DNA of 64,000 nt from Phycisphaerales bacterium (GTDB lineage: Bacteria; Planctomycetota; Phycisphaerae; Sedimentisphaerales; UBA12454), in NCBI GenBank assembly GCA_003142595.1, contig PLMU01000004.1, positions 62,001 through 126,000 on the forward strand, in the 5' to 3' direction. Position numbers and translations under genes: made by a program. Shown here in pieces: positions 17,103 through 26,064 of the stretch (the first letter of the stretch is position 1; each line of letters starts with the position of its first letter). The notes beneath the pieces were generated by a model. The model saw only the letters and a program-made list of their open reading frames with translations, searched no databases and had not been told where the DNA came from.

Positions 17103-18803
17103 ATGAAAGATTTATTGATAAAAACGGCCCAAAGGACGGGGATAGTTGATGCAGATGTCCTTGCGAAATATCTCGAGACAAACGGCGACAGTCCGGTGCG
17201 GCTCGACGATTTACTGCTGGCCTGTCCGCATTTTACCGAAGATGCCGTTCTGCGGTTATTCGCGGAAGTTTTAAAGATTAAATATTTTGCTGAAATCAGC
17301 TCGGCTGATGTTCCAAAACAGTTTATCGAAAATGTTCCTTCCGTTTACGCTCAGCACCATTACCTGATAGGTATAAAGACTAATCCGCAAGACCCTGAAA
17401 TGACGGTTGTTCTTTCCAGACCGTTCGATACCGAGGCGGTCGATAATGTTTCAAGACTTACGCAATCGCCGGTCAATATCGCCCTTGCCACGAGAACCGC
17501 GATAACGGCGGCAATCGATGTCGCGTACGAACAAAAATCAATGGTCATTGATGATGTTGCGGAAGAACTCGACTCTCAGAATCTCGACCAGCTTGTCGAT
17601 GAAGTTGCTACCGCAGATGATTTGCTCGATGTAGTAAATCGTCCGCCGGTAATCAGGCTCGTCAACGATATTCTTTTCCGTGCGCTGCAATTGAGGGCGA
17701 GCGATATTCACGTTCATCCTTATGAAGGCAAGATTCAAATCCGCTATCGAATAGACGGTATTTTATACGATACATTAAGCCTTAACCGCAATGTCCTGTC
17801 TCTTATTGTTTCACGTATTAAAGTTATGGCGGGAATGGATATAGCCGAGCGAAGAATGCCGCAGGACGGCAGATGCTCTGTTCGGCTGGGCAATCGCGAA
17901 ATCGACCTGCGTGTCAGCACTGTGCCGACAAGCTATGGCGAAAGATGCGTGCTGCGATTGCTCGATAAAAGCACGGGCCTGTTCAGTCTTTCTGAACTTG
18001 GCATGATGGAAGACAACCTGAAGGTGTTTGATTCTCTGCTTGACCGTTCGCACGGCGTAATATTTGTAACAGGTCCGACCGGCAGCGGCAAGAGCACTAC
18101 GCTTTACGCGGCGCTTAACAGAATGAACGCTGTTGAAAAAAATATTATCACCATTGAAGACCCGATTGAATATCAGCTTGGCGGCATAAGTCAGATGCAG
18201 GTTGCCACAAGGAAAGGTATGACATTCGTTACGGCTCTGCGGCACGTTTTACGGCAGGACCCGGATGTTATAATGGTCGGCGAGGTTCGCGACGAGGAAA
18301 CGGCAAGAATGGCGATACAATCGTCTCTGACCGGCCACCTTGTTTTCAGCACTCTGCACACAAACGATTCGGCAGGGGCCATAAGCAGGCTTTTGGACCT
18401 TGACGTTGAGCCTTATCTTGTAAGCTCCTCGCTTATCGCGGTTCTGGCTCAAAGACTTGTAAGAAAGATTTGTTCCGAATGCAAACAGCCGTATATACCG
18501 ACAGAGCATGAACTGCATGAGCTTGGAATTGGCGAGGATAAATCGAATCACCAATTTTTCGTCGGAGCCGGCTGCAGCAAATGCTTTAATACCGGATATA
18601 AAGGCAGAACCGGTATATATGAACTAATGATGATTGATGAGGAAATTCGTGAGATGATTCATCTTCGTCAGACGGCCGGTGTGATAAAGCAAAAGGCGAT
18701 TGAAAAAGGACTCCGGACCCTGCGAATGGACGGAGCAAGAAAAGTTATGGCCGGAGTTACAACGATTGCGGAAGTTCTGCGGGTAACTCAGGCAGATGTA
18801 TAA
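17103..18803 (+). CDS. gspE: Type II secretion ATPase
   Basis: 566 residues. N-terminal GspE_N-like region, then the ATPase domain with Walker A GPTGSGKST (about 324-332), Asp box (ITIEDPIEYQL), Walker B DPDVIMVGEVRDEET (about 386-400) and His box (TGHLVFSTLHTND). The zinc-binding tetracysteine module is intact: CSEC at about 457-460 and CSKC at about 491-494. Hexameric motor on the cytoplasmic face that drives pseudopilus assembly. No Shine-Dalgarno is visible before the ATG; translation may depend on the linker after gspD. Confidence 0.96.
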   Translation: MKDLLIKTAQRTGIVDADVLAKYLETNGDSPVRLDDLLLACPHFTEDAVLRLFAEVLKIKYFAEISSADVPKQFIENVPSVYAQHHYLIGIKTNPQDPEMTVVLSRPFDTEAVDNVSRLTQSPVNIALATRTAITAAIDVAYEQKSMVIDDVAEELDSQNLDQLVDEVATADDLLDVVNRPPVIRLVNDILFRALQLRASDIHVHPYEGKIQIRYRIDGILYDTLSLNRNVLSLIVSRIKVMAGMDIAERRMPQDGRCSVRLGNREIDLRVSTVPTSYGERCVLRLLDKSTGLFSLSELGMMEDNLKVFDSLLDRSHGVIFVTGPTGSGKSTTLYAALNRMNAVEKNIITIEDPIEYQLGGISQMQVATRKGMTFVTALRHVLRQDPDVIMVGEVRDEETARMAIQSSLTGHLVFSTLHTNDSAGAISRLLDLDVEPYLVSSSLIAVLAQRLVRKICSECKQPYIPTEHELHELGIGEDKSNHQFFVGAGCSKCFNTGYKGRTGIYELMMIDEEIREMIHLRQTAGVIKQKAIEKGLRTLRMDGARKVMAGVTTIAEVLRVTQADV

Positions 18804-18843
18804 TGAAATTAAAAACTAAAAATTTAAAATTAAAAATTATGGA

Positions 18844-18860
18844 ATCCGCCTTCGGCGGAT
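18844..18860. repeat. Short hairpin in the AT-rich gspE-gspF linker
   Basis: ATCCGCC-TTC-GGCGGAT, perfect 7-base arms, set in AAATTTAAAATTAAAAAT-type sequence. Confidence 0.55.
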
Positions 18861-18873
18861 GGTTTTCTTAATT

Positions 18874-20088
18874 ATGCCCAGGTATTTATATACAGCGTTA
18901 GCGGGTGGCGGCAAAACCGTTAAGGGAACGGTAACCGCGGAAAGCCCGTACGCTGCGCGAAAGCAGCTTCGCGCACGCGGCATTCACGCTACAGATGTAT
19001 CGCAGGTTTCCACTGAGAGCGAAGTTAAAAGCGGCTTGTTAAATTTTTTCGGCAGGACAAAGAAAAGCCATATAATCGAATTCACAAAGCAGATGTCTAT
19101 CCTGCTTAATTCCGATATAAAACTTACCGAATCTCTTTCGGTTATGATTGAACAAATTTCCGACAACCGGTTTAAAGGAGTCGTTACCGATATCCGCGAC
19201 AGGGTTGTTACCGGAGAATCGTTTGCCGATGCACTGGGGGATTATACAGAATACTTCGATGTCGTATATATCAGTATGATTAAAGTTGGCGAGGCAACGG
19301 GAACGCTTGGCAAAACAATGGAAACCATTTCCGGCTTTATGGAAAAACGCCGGCGTATCGAATCTAAAATTATGACAGCGATGATTTATCCGCTGTGTAT
19401 CGTAACAATAGGCATAGGAGCAATTGTTTTTCTCACGACTTACGTTCTGCCTAAAATTATCGTGCAGCTTCAAAAAACGAAAATGCAGCTTCCTATGATT
19501 ACAAAAGTCCTTATGGCAGTAAGCTATTTTCTTATACATTACTGGTATGCAGTCGTGATTGTAATCGGCCTGATTGTATGGGCGCTGAGGAGATTTCTGA
19601 AGACCCAAAGAGGCGCTTATCTGCGGGATAAAACTCTTCTGACGATGCCGATATTCGGTCCGCTTATAAAACAACGGGTTGTTTCACGATTTGCATCGAC
19701 TCTTTCGACCCTGCTGGGCTCTGGGATGAGCATGGCCGAATCGCTGCGGGTCGTCGCGGAAGTTACCGGAAATGTCATTATGGTCGATGCCGTTAAAAAA
19801 GCCAGAGACAGGATTCTTTCCGGTGCCGACATCGCAACCCCTCTGCGCGAAAGCGGCGTAATTTCGCCGGCAATCGCTCATATGGTTTCAGTAGGTGAAA
19901 AAAGCGGCGAGCTTACCAAAATGCTGCTTAATATAAGCGAAAGTCTCGAATCCTCTTCGGATGTTGTAATCGAACGATTAAGCGCGGCACTGGAGCCATT
20001 AATTATTGTCGTAATGGCATTCTTTGTCGGGTTGATTGCGCTTGCGGCGCTGCTGCCGATTCTTAGATTTTCCGCTGGAAACTTTTAA
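18874..20088 (+). CDS. gspF: Type II secretion inner-membrane platform protein
   Basis: 404 residues from the ATG at 18874 (an ATG at 18859 sits inside the hairpin and is less likely). MPRYLYTALAGGGKTVKGTV is the standard GspF N-terminus. Two T2SSF domains (about 65-190 and 268-395) carry the repeats FTKQMSILLNSDIKLTESL and FASTLSTLLGSGMSMAESL, and the glycine-rich ISMIKVGEATGTLGKTM and HMVSVGEKSGELTKML. Three transmembrane helices. It anchors GspE and transmits the power stroke to the pseudopilus. Confidence 0.96.
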   Translation: MPRYLYTALAGGGKTVKGTVTAESPYAARKQLRARGIHATDVSQVSTESEVKSGLLNFFGRTKKSHIIEFTKQMSILLNSDIKLTESLSVMIEQISDNRFKGVVTDIRDRVVTGESFADALGDYTEYFDVVYISMIKVGEATGTLGKTMETISGFMEKRRRIESKIMTAMIYPLCIVTIGIGAIVFLTTYVLPKIIVQLQKTKMQLPMITKVLMAVSYFLIHYWYAVVIVIGLIVWALRRFLKTQRGAYLRDKTLLTMPIFGPLIKQRVVSRFASTLSTLLGSGMSMAESLRVVAEVTGNVIMVDAVKKARDRILSGADIATPLRESGVISPAIAHMVSVGEKSGELTKMLLNISESLESSSDVVIERLSAALEPLIIVVMAFFVGLIALAALLPILRFSAGNF

Positions 20089-20126
20089 GTCGGGTAAAAC
20101 GTATAATTAAAGAAAGGAATATTTGT

Positions 20127-20564
20127 ATGTTAAAAAAACATAAATCCTCAAAAGGCTTTACATTAGTTGAAATTATGGCGGTGATTATCATCATCGGCCT
20201 GCTTGCCGCGATTGGAGCGATGAATTTTCTGGGACAAACAGATAAAGCCCGTGTTACTACAACAAAAGCCAATCTGAAAATGCTGCATAACTCCGTTGCC
20301 CAGTTCAAAATGGATACCGGCAGATATCCCACCCAGGAAGAAGGATTAAGTGTGCTGATTACACAGCCAAGCGATGTGAAAAATTACCAGCCCGGCGGGT
20401 ATATCGACTCAACGGCTCTTCCAAAGGATGCCTGGGGCAACGAATTTATATACGTTGACCATCCTGAAAGCGGCAAACCATATATGATTGAAAGTTATGG
20501 CGCCGATGGCCAGGAAGGCGGCGAAGGATATAATGCGGACCTGCGCAGCACTGATGCAGAATGA
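20127..20564 (+). CDS. gspG: Major pseudopilin
   Basis: 145 residues, AAGGAA upstream of the ATG. Class III signal KSSKG/FTLVE (cleavage after Gly10; Phe at +1, Glu at +5), hydrophobic helix, and the GspG C-terminal domain with RYPTQEEGLSVL, DAWGNEFIYV and SYGADGQEGGEG, the calcium-site region of the family. Polymerises into the pseudopilus. Its stop overlaps the next start by four bases (ATGA type). Confidence 0.97.
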   Translation: MLKKHKSSKGFTLVEIMAVIIIIGLLAAIGAMNFLGQTDKARVTTTKANLKMLHNSVAQFKMDTGRYPTQEEGLSVLITQPSDVKNYQPGGYIDSTALPKDAWGNEFIYVDHPESGKPYMIESYGADGQEGGEGYNADLRSTDAE

Positions 20565-21136
20565 TTTTGTCCGATTCATATCGTTTGTCTAAAGGAGTAT
20601 CTTCCGGGGCTGGGGCGGTTCTGGCGGAAGTTGTTATGGTACTCTTCATTATCGCGATGTTTACGATGATTGCGATGATGAATCTTTCAGGTGCGCTGAG
20701 CAGAGACAGCTTTAAGGGCAGGGCGTATGATTTCATGAGACTTTTTCAAATGGCTTCAACAGGTGCTGCCGAAACAGGAAGAAGATACGAAATAGTTGTT
20801 GATTTTGTGCAAAACTCATATTTGCTCCGCGAGATAACTACGGGTCTTGTTGCCGTCGAAGATATACAGCAGGAGGAAATTATTCAGACCGGGCAGTTCA
20901 GCGACAGATTTCAGTTGTCTTATGTGATGTTCGATGACAGCACGTGGACTAATAATTCGCCGGCACTTTTCAGAGTCGGGAAAAGCGGCTGGCAATACGG
21001 CGGGAAAATAGTTGTTACTGACGAAAACGGGAAAGAATATTCAATTGTAATCAACAGGCTAAGCAGAATAGTCGGCCTTGTTGAGGGCGATACTGAGTTA
21101 TTAGTGCCAAGGACCGCGGATGAAATGGGTTTTTAG
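20561..21136 (+). CDS. gspH: Minor pseudopilin, GspH type
   Basis: 191 residues. The N-terminal helix VLAEVVMVLFIIAMFTMIAMM lies after GAG, with Glu at +5 if cleavage occurs after Gly19 (G/AVLAE); Ala replaces the usual Phe at +1. The C-terminal part is beta-rich (RYEIVVDFVQNSYLLRE, GKIVVTDENGKEYSIVINRL), as in GspH. Translationally coupled to gspG and overlapping gspI by 17 bases. Assignment rests on the helix plus position. Confidence 0.8.
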   Translation: MILSDSYRLSKGVSSGAGAVLAEVVMVLFIIAMFTMIAMMNLSGALSRDSFKGRAYDFMRLFQMASTGAAETGRRYEIVVDFVQNSYLLREITTGLVAVEDIQQEEIIQTGQFSDRFQLSYVMFDDSTWTNNSPALFRVGKSGWQYGGKIVVTDENGKEYSIVINRLSRIVGLVEGDTELLVPRTADEMGF

Positions 21137-21782
21137 AAAAAATTTATCGGCCAGTCGAAAAGCCTTTACCCTGATGGAAGTCTCGGTTGCGCTTGTTATA
21201 CTCGGTATGATTGCCGCGACGGTATTAGTTGTTATAAACCGGGCCATCGATACAGTCGTTGCGTGGCAGACAAAAATGGAGGCGTTCGAGACGGCCAGGG
21301 AAAATATGGAAAAACTGCTGATGAAAAACTCTGTCAGCGACGGGGTGGAATACGGTATAAGTGATAAAAATCCCGATATAAACTGGGAAACAACAATTGA
21401 ATCGTTTTATGAACCGATATCGAATCGTATGTGGGCAAGGGCGGTCTGTACGTCAAAATACAAAGACAACGAGGGGCAGGATCAAAAAATAGAATTGACT
21501 CAGTGGATTACAAGCATCAGCACAGGACAGATCAAAGATATACTCAAATGGGAATCCAAGCAGAAACAGGCGGGACTTGCGAAAATCGCCAAGGGAAATC
21601 CCGTCGACCAGTCAGGCCAGCAGCAGGACCAACAGCAGCAGCAAAGCCAGAATGATGAAACTCAGGGATGGAAAGATATAGAAAATGTAATCGGCCCTCC
21701 GCCCCAGGGTTATGATAACTGGGGACAAGTGCCGTCAGACCAGTTTTGGAAAGCTGTGATGGGGTCAATGTCTAAGAGATGA
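21120..21782 (+). CDS. gspI: Minor pseudopilin, GspI type
   Basis: 220 residues. Signal SRKA/FTLMEVSVALVIL with Ala instead of Gly at -1 and Glu at +5. The helix VALVILGMIAATVLVVIN and the following TARENMEKLL stretch fit GspI, which with GspJ and GspK forms the pseudopilus tip. A Gln-rich tail (QQQDQQQQQSQ at about 165) is unusual. Overlaps gspJ by four bases. Confidence 0.8.
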   Translation: MKWVFRKNLSASRKAFTLMEVSVALVILGMIAATVLVVINRAIDTVVAWQTKMEAFETARENMEKLLMKNSVSDGVEYGISDKNPDINWETTIESFYEPISNRMWARAVCTSKYKDNEGQDQKIELTQWITSISTGQIKDILKWESKQKQAGLAKIAKGNPVDQSGQQQDQQQQQSQNDETQGWKDIENVIGPPPQGYDNWGQVPSDQFWKAVMGSMSKR

Positions 21783-22588
21783 ACCGCAGGAATAAATTAA
21801 AATTTGATTGCAGTGAAAAAGGGTTTACTCTTGCCGAGGCAATCGCAACGCTTGTGATTGCCACAATGATTATGGCAGCCGTTACCGGAATTTACATTGG
21901 CATTAAACGCGCCGAAACGTCGATAAACAGGCGGCTCGAAGGCGGTTTTCTGGCGATGGAAGTCCTGCAGCGAATTTCAGAAGATATCGACAGGCTTGCG
22001 ATGCCGGGTTCCGACGTGACGGTGACTATCAAAAATAAACTTGATATCAGAGGGTATAATATTTCGCAGATGATTATCGAAAGCAAAATATACGGCAAAG
22101 ACAATAAGCCTATGACGTTTGAAAAGATTGTATGGCAGAGCCGGGTCGATACAGATGCAAACGGCATGATTCTGTACCGTGCACATAGCGGATATACGCT
22201 TGAAGATAAAATGCTCGAAGAGCCGAAGGAAAAATATGAAACAGAACTTTATATTCCTGTGTGCAGCGGCGTCGAGATCTTTTCAATCCAGCCGGTTGTC
22301 GATGGCAACGCGGTTGATTCCTGGGAAAACCAGACTTTGCCGCCATCAGCGAGGATTTCAATATCCTTCTCCCCGCGGCAGCAGGATGCTTTGGGTAATA
22401 TGACAGTGCCGCCCGAATTGGTAAAAACAAGAACAGTCGTAATTAATCGATTCAAACAAATACCTTATGCATTTATTGAGCCAAATGATGCCAATTTAAT
22501 CTCTGATATTAACGATGTTAACGATGTAAATCGGCCTGCAGAACCAAATAAAGCCGCCGATGTCAATAATACCCGGCGGAAACGATAA
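21779..22588 (+). CDS. gspJ: Minor pseudopilin, GspJ type
   Basis: 269 residues. Canonical cleavage site SEKG/FTLAEAIATLVIATM (Gly15, Glu at +5). The region GGFLAMEVLQRISEDIDRL after the helix corresponds to the LxxxLxxDL segment of GspJ; beta-strands follow. The C-terminus has a repetitive Asn/Asp tail (DINDVNDVN). Reading overlaps gspI by four bases. Confidence 0.85.
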   Translation: MNRRNKLKFDCSEKGFTLAEAIATLVIATMIMAAVTGIYIGIKRAETSINRRLEGGFLAMEVLQRISEDIDRLAMPGSDVTVTIKNKLDIRGYNISQMIIESKIYGKDNKPMTFEKIVWQSRVDTDANGMILYRAHSGYTLEDKMLEEPKEKYETELYIPVCSGVEIFSIQPVVDGNAVDSWENQTLPPSARISISFSPRQQDALGNMTVPPELVKTRTVVINRFKQIPYAFIEPNDANLISDINDVNDVNRPAEPNKAADVNNTRRKR

Positions 22589-22592
22589 GAAA

Positions 22593-23978
22593 ATGAACCG
22601 CAATAATAAAAAGTTTGATTATAATCAAAGACCGGGTGTCGCCCTGATACTTACGGTGGTTGTGCTTGTGCTGCTTACCGCGCTGGTATATCGGTTAAGC
22701 TCTACTGTCAGCCAGTGGAAGCATCGGATGCAATATATGATTGATTACCAGACGGCCAGATATGCCTGCGAATCAGGATTGAAATATGCACTTTCGGCAA
22801 TAAACGAAATAGAACCCAATTGTATTTCAAGACCGAATGAGCCGGACTTCTCAGACCTTTTCAATATGAGCGATGAAGAGTATAGGTTAATGATGGAGGA
22901 CTGGGCAAAAAAAAGGCAGGTGAAAATTGACGTAAATAACCTGAGTAAGGATAGTCTCATTGCTAATCTTATGAATTTAAATTTCCGCCCTGATGCCAAC
23001 GACAGCAACAATTTAAGCAAAGTTGCTGCCGGCAGCCCGTCGAACAGTTCAGCTGTTTCCTTTGGAGCCAGTGATGTAAATGATGCTAATAAGGGACTGA
23101 AACAGTTTTATGTCCGCGGCCCTTACGGACCGCCCTGGCCTTATGTGACAAAACCTGCTGAAATAGAATTTGGCGATGCGAGTTTGACAATAGAAATAAT
23201 GGATGAAAACGCCAAACTGCCGCTTGTTTGGGGGTTTGATACGGACCCAAATGTGAAAGACGAAGCACAAGCTGCGGTTACGACGTTCTGTGAGTGGATG
23301 AAGATGGAGCCAAATGAGATTGACCCTCTTATGAAAGAGCTTAAACAGATAAAAGATGTAAAGCCCTTCAGTGCCTCGCTCAAAACGGTTGAAGCAAGCA
23401 CAACACCTGATAATAATACGCCAAAAGACAGTAACTCTGATAGTTCAAAGCAAAGCAAAAGAGTCACCCGTACCCGGCAGCGCAGCAGAACGAGGCAGCA
23501 AGCCGCCGCCGGTCAGCAGGGCAGGGGCGATATAGGTAATACATTGGATTATGCGAAGATTCTGCACAGTCCTATGATTGACCTTGAATCGCTTGCCAAA
23601 TCTGTAAACAAGGACGAGAACCGCAGCGAATCAGCGTTAAAATATGTCAGCCTGTGGGGCACGCAGAAAGTGAATATTAACACGGCGCCGAGACAGGTTC
23701 TCGAATCAGCCTTTACTTTCGGCGGAGACTCGGTTGAAATATCGAAGCAAATAATAGAAATGAGACAAAAGCAGCCTTTTAAGGATCTCAATGACCTTGC
23801 GAAAAAACTATATAGTTATAATACTTCGATAGATAAAACCAAGCCGTATATCACGACACAAAGCGATTGTTTTACGATTCGTGTAAAGGCCACAAGCGGA
23901 GTAGCCCAGGTTTGCGCAACGGCAGGTATAAAAAAAGTACAGGGAAAATTCCAGCAAATAGGTATAATTATTGAATAA
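22593..23978 (+). CDS. gspK: Minor pseudopilin, GspK type
   Basis: 461 residues from the ATG at 22593, 4 bases after gspJ; an in-frame ATG at 22560 inside gspJ is less likely. Signal RPG/VALILTVVVLVLLTALVYR, without Glu at +5, as is typical for GspK. A large globular domain follows, with the helix-hairpin-helix-like segment KVNINTAPRQVLESAF (about 355-370) and TTQSDCFTIRVKATSGVAQV near the end, both GspK hallmarks. A basic Arg-rich linker (TRTRQRSRTRQ) at about 290-300 is odd for an exported domain. Caps the pseudopilus tip. Confidence 0.9.
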   Translation: MNRNNKKFDYNQRPGVALILTVVVLVLLTALVYRLSSTVSQWKHRMQYMIDYQTARYACESGLKYALSAINEIEPNCISRPNEPDFSDLFNMSDEEYRLMMEDWAKKRQVKIDVNNLSKDSLIANLMNLNFRPDANDSNNLSKVAAGSPSNSSAVSFGASDVNDANKGLKQFYVRGPYGPPWPYVTKPAEIEFGDASLTIEIMDENAKLPLVWGFDTDPNVKDEAQAAVTTFCEWMKMEPNEIDPLMKELKQIKDVKPFSASLKTVEASTTPDNNTPKDSNSDSSKQSKRVTRTRQRSRTRQQAAAGQQGRGDIGNTLDYAKILHSPMIDLESLAKSVNKDENRSESALKYVSLWGTQKVNINTAPRQVLESAFTFGGDSVEISKQIIEMRQKQPFKDLNDLAKKLYSYNTSIDKTKPYITTQSDCFTIRVKATSGVAQVCATAGIKKVQGKFQQIGIIIE

Positions 23979-24009
23979 GCATAAAAGTCGGTTTTTGGAG
24001 TAATGGCTG

Positions 24010-25467
24010 TTGGAACAAAATAGATATCTTGGCATTTATATCGCGCCTGGCAGGGCAACGGTTGTTCTGGTCGGTAAAACAGGGCAGAAGATTGAAATTC
24101 TGCAGCAGTTCTGCGTAACCGCTGAATCCGGACAGGAGAACCAGCCTCAGCCGTTTACATTTGCGCAAACCGCCGAGGCTATCGCTTCTGCCTGCGCCGA
24201 AAAGCAGCTTGTTTTTTCGGATGTCGCGGTCGCGATTGACTGCAGACTCTACCGACAACAGAAACTTCATTCCGAATTTCAGGAATACCGCCAGATTACG
24301 CAGACAATAAGATTTGACGCCGAAGAGGCGCTTGCCGTTGATGCCTCCCAGACAGCTATAGCATTTGAAATCGCCAGCAAACAACCTTCGGGCTCTGATG
24401 TATCGACCTTTGCCGCGCCTGCCGCTGTAATGTCCGAAATAATTGTCGCCCTGCAGAACAAAAAGCTCGACCCTGTAACAATTGAACCCGATTCGATATG
24501 TTTTCGCAGAATTATTGAGGATACCAAACAGGATTCGATTGTTGTGGCTGTTTCACAGACCAGATGTTTCCTTATTTGTCCGCCGTTACCAGACGGCAAA
24601 GCGATAGTCCGCTCGTTTTTGACCTCTCCGGGCCAGAATAAAATGGCGCTGCTTGCAAGAGAAATTATGCTGACTATGGCGTCGCTTGGGACAAAGGGGC
24701 GGACTGAAACGGTTAAAGTCTATGACGTTACGGGCAAGATTGATTATAAAATTCTCACAGAACAAACCGGCCTGGATGTGGAAGCTTTGGACCTTGCGGA
24801 AAAAATTACTTTACAGGGACAGCAGGAATCCGGGCAGAATATTGAGAATCTCGACTTGATTATTGCGGCGGGAGCCGGAGCGGGCCTTGCGGGTAAAACT
24901 GACAAAGTTGATTTTCGTGCCGATTTTATGCCTTATCAGGGCAAAAGAGCGGCTTTTGAAAAAACCATAAAAATTAGCAGTGCCTGCCTGCTTGTGCTAT
25001 TTATCGCACTGGGTGTTTTGATGCAGATACAGTATTACAAAACAAACAAAGACTACAGCAGAATTCAAAACAAATTCAAGACGGACTTTATCATAGCTAT
25101 GCCTGGCTCAACATTTCCGAAAAGTAATGAAGCAGTCCGAAGGCTCAAGAGTCAAATCAACAGAATGAAAGATGTCAAAAGCGGCCTGATAAGCGCTTCA
25201 GGCGAAGAATCGATAGAAGCAAAGCTGACATATTTATTCGAGGCGCTCAACAGTGTGCCAAAGAACGTAGATATAGATATTGATAGAATTGCTGTTACGA
25301 CAAAAACTATGAGTATTACAGGCAGCACCAACGGCGGCGGGTATCTGCAGCTTTTTGGCGCAATCGATAAACATCCAAAACTGGCAAGAGGCCAGTCGAA
25401 TTATACGCCGAAGGAAGGACGTGATAATTTTATGCTGACGGTGGTATTAAAAGGAAAGTCTGAATAG
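24010..25467 (+). CDS. gspL: GspL/PilM-like T2SS assembly protein
   Basis: 485 residues from a TTG; GGAG at about 23997 supports it, since the nearby ATG at 24003 runs into a stop. Residues 1-300 form an actin-like cytoplasmic domain (YLGIYIAPGRATVVLVG, DVAVAIDCRLYRQQ, LIIAAGAGAGLAGKTD), then one transmembrane helix (about 320-338) and a periplasmic ferredoxin-like domain (VDIDIDRIAVTTKTMSITGS). This is the GspL or fused PilM-PilN layout; it recruits GspE to the membrane. Confidence 0.8.
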   Translation: MEQNRYLGIYIAPGRATVVLVGKTGQKIEILQQFCVTAESGQENQPQPFTFAQTAEAIASACAEKQLVFSDVAVAIDCRLYRQQKLHSEFQEYRQITQTIRFDAEEALAVDASQTAIAFEIASKQPSGSDVSTFAAPAAVMSEIIVALQNKKLDPVTIEPDSICFRRIIEDTKQDSIVVAVSQTRCFLICPPLPDGKAIVRSFLTSPGQNKMALLAREIMLTMASLGTKGRTETVKVYDVTGKIDYKILTEQTGLDVEALDLAEKITLQGQQESGQNIENLDLIIAAGAGAGLAGKTDKVDFRADFMPYQGKRAAFEKTIKISSACLLVLFIALGVLMQIQYYKTNKDYSRIQNKFKTDFIIAMPGSTFPKSNEAVRRLKSQINRMKDVKSGLISASGEESIEAKLTYLFEALNSVPKNVDIDIDRIAVTTKTMSITGSTNGGGYLQLFGAIDKHPKLARGQSNYTPKEGRDNFMLTVVLKGKSE

Positions 25468-25973
25468 TGAACAAAGATATTTATAAAAAACCGATTTTTT
25501 ATTATGTGCTTGTGCCGATAGTTTTCGGATTATGGCCTATCTTGCTTTTCACAATAGGTCTTCCGGGTTCCAAGAAAAGCCTGGAAAAAGGAATCAGCGA
25601 TTATACCGAGGCTCGAGCGCTTATCGGCGAGGTGCTTGACCTTGACCCGCAAAGGCTTGATTACGCAAAAAACAAAAAGACCGGCGAAGCGTTCGATTAT
25701 ACCGCAGCGGTTGACCAGGTTACCCGTCTGTGCAGAATATTGCCGACTGACTATAAACTCAGCTCAAGCCCGATGAGAAAGGTAAAAGGCGGGCAGGTAA
25801 ATCAGGATGCCGCGATGACAATTGATAAAATCGACATCGAAAAATTCACCAGATTTCTTTCGGTAATGCATATGCGATGGTCGAATTTACAGTGTACTAA
25901 TATATCATTGGTGAAAGTCAAAGGCGAAAAAGACTCCTGGAAGGCCGATGTGAGGTTTATTTATTACGAATAA
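25467..25973 (+). CDS. GspM/PilO-like T2SS assembly protein
   Basis: 168 residues from a GTG that shares one base with the gspL stop; AAGGAAAG lies 7 bases upstream. A short cytoplasmic N-terminus, one transmembrane helix (about 11-31) and a small periplasmic domain match GspM/PilO, the partner of GspL. Sequence similarity is not recognisable by eye, so the call is from size, topology and position as the last gene of the locus. Confidence 0.6.
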   Translation: MNKDIYKKPIFYYVLVPIVFGLWPILLFTIGLPGSKKSLEKGISDYTEARALIGEVLDLDPQRLDYAKNKKTGEAFDYTAAVDQVTRLCRILPTDYKLSSSPMRKVKGGQVNQDAAMTIDKIDIEKFTRFLSVMHMRWSNLQCTNISLVKVKGEKDSWKADVRFIYYE

Positions 25974-25996
25974 AAATTCTTCATTTGCTTTAATAT

Positions 25997-26025
25997 TTGA
26001 CTTTCGCATCTCTTTTTCTTAACAT
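25997..26025 (+). promoter_or_regulatory. Predicted promoter of gpmI
   Basis: TTGACT (25997-26002), 17-base spacer, TAACAT (26020-26025). It marks a likely new transcript after the T2SS locus. Confidence 0.45.
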
Positions 26026-26064
26026 ACCCTGCTTATCCAATGAATTGAATATTACAGAGGTATT

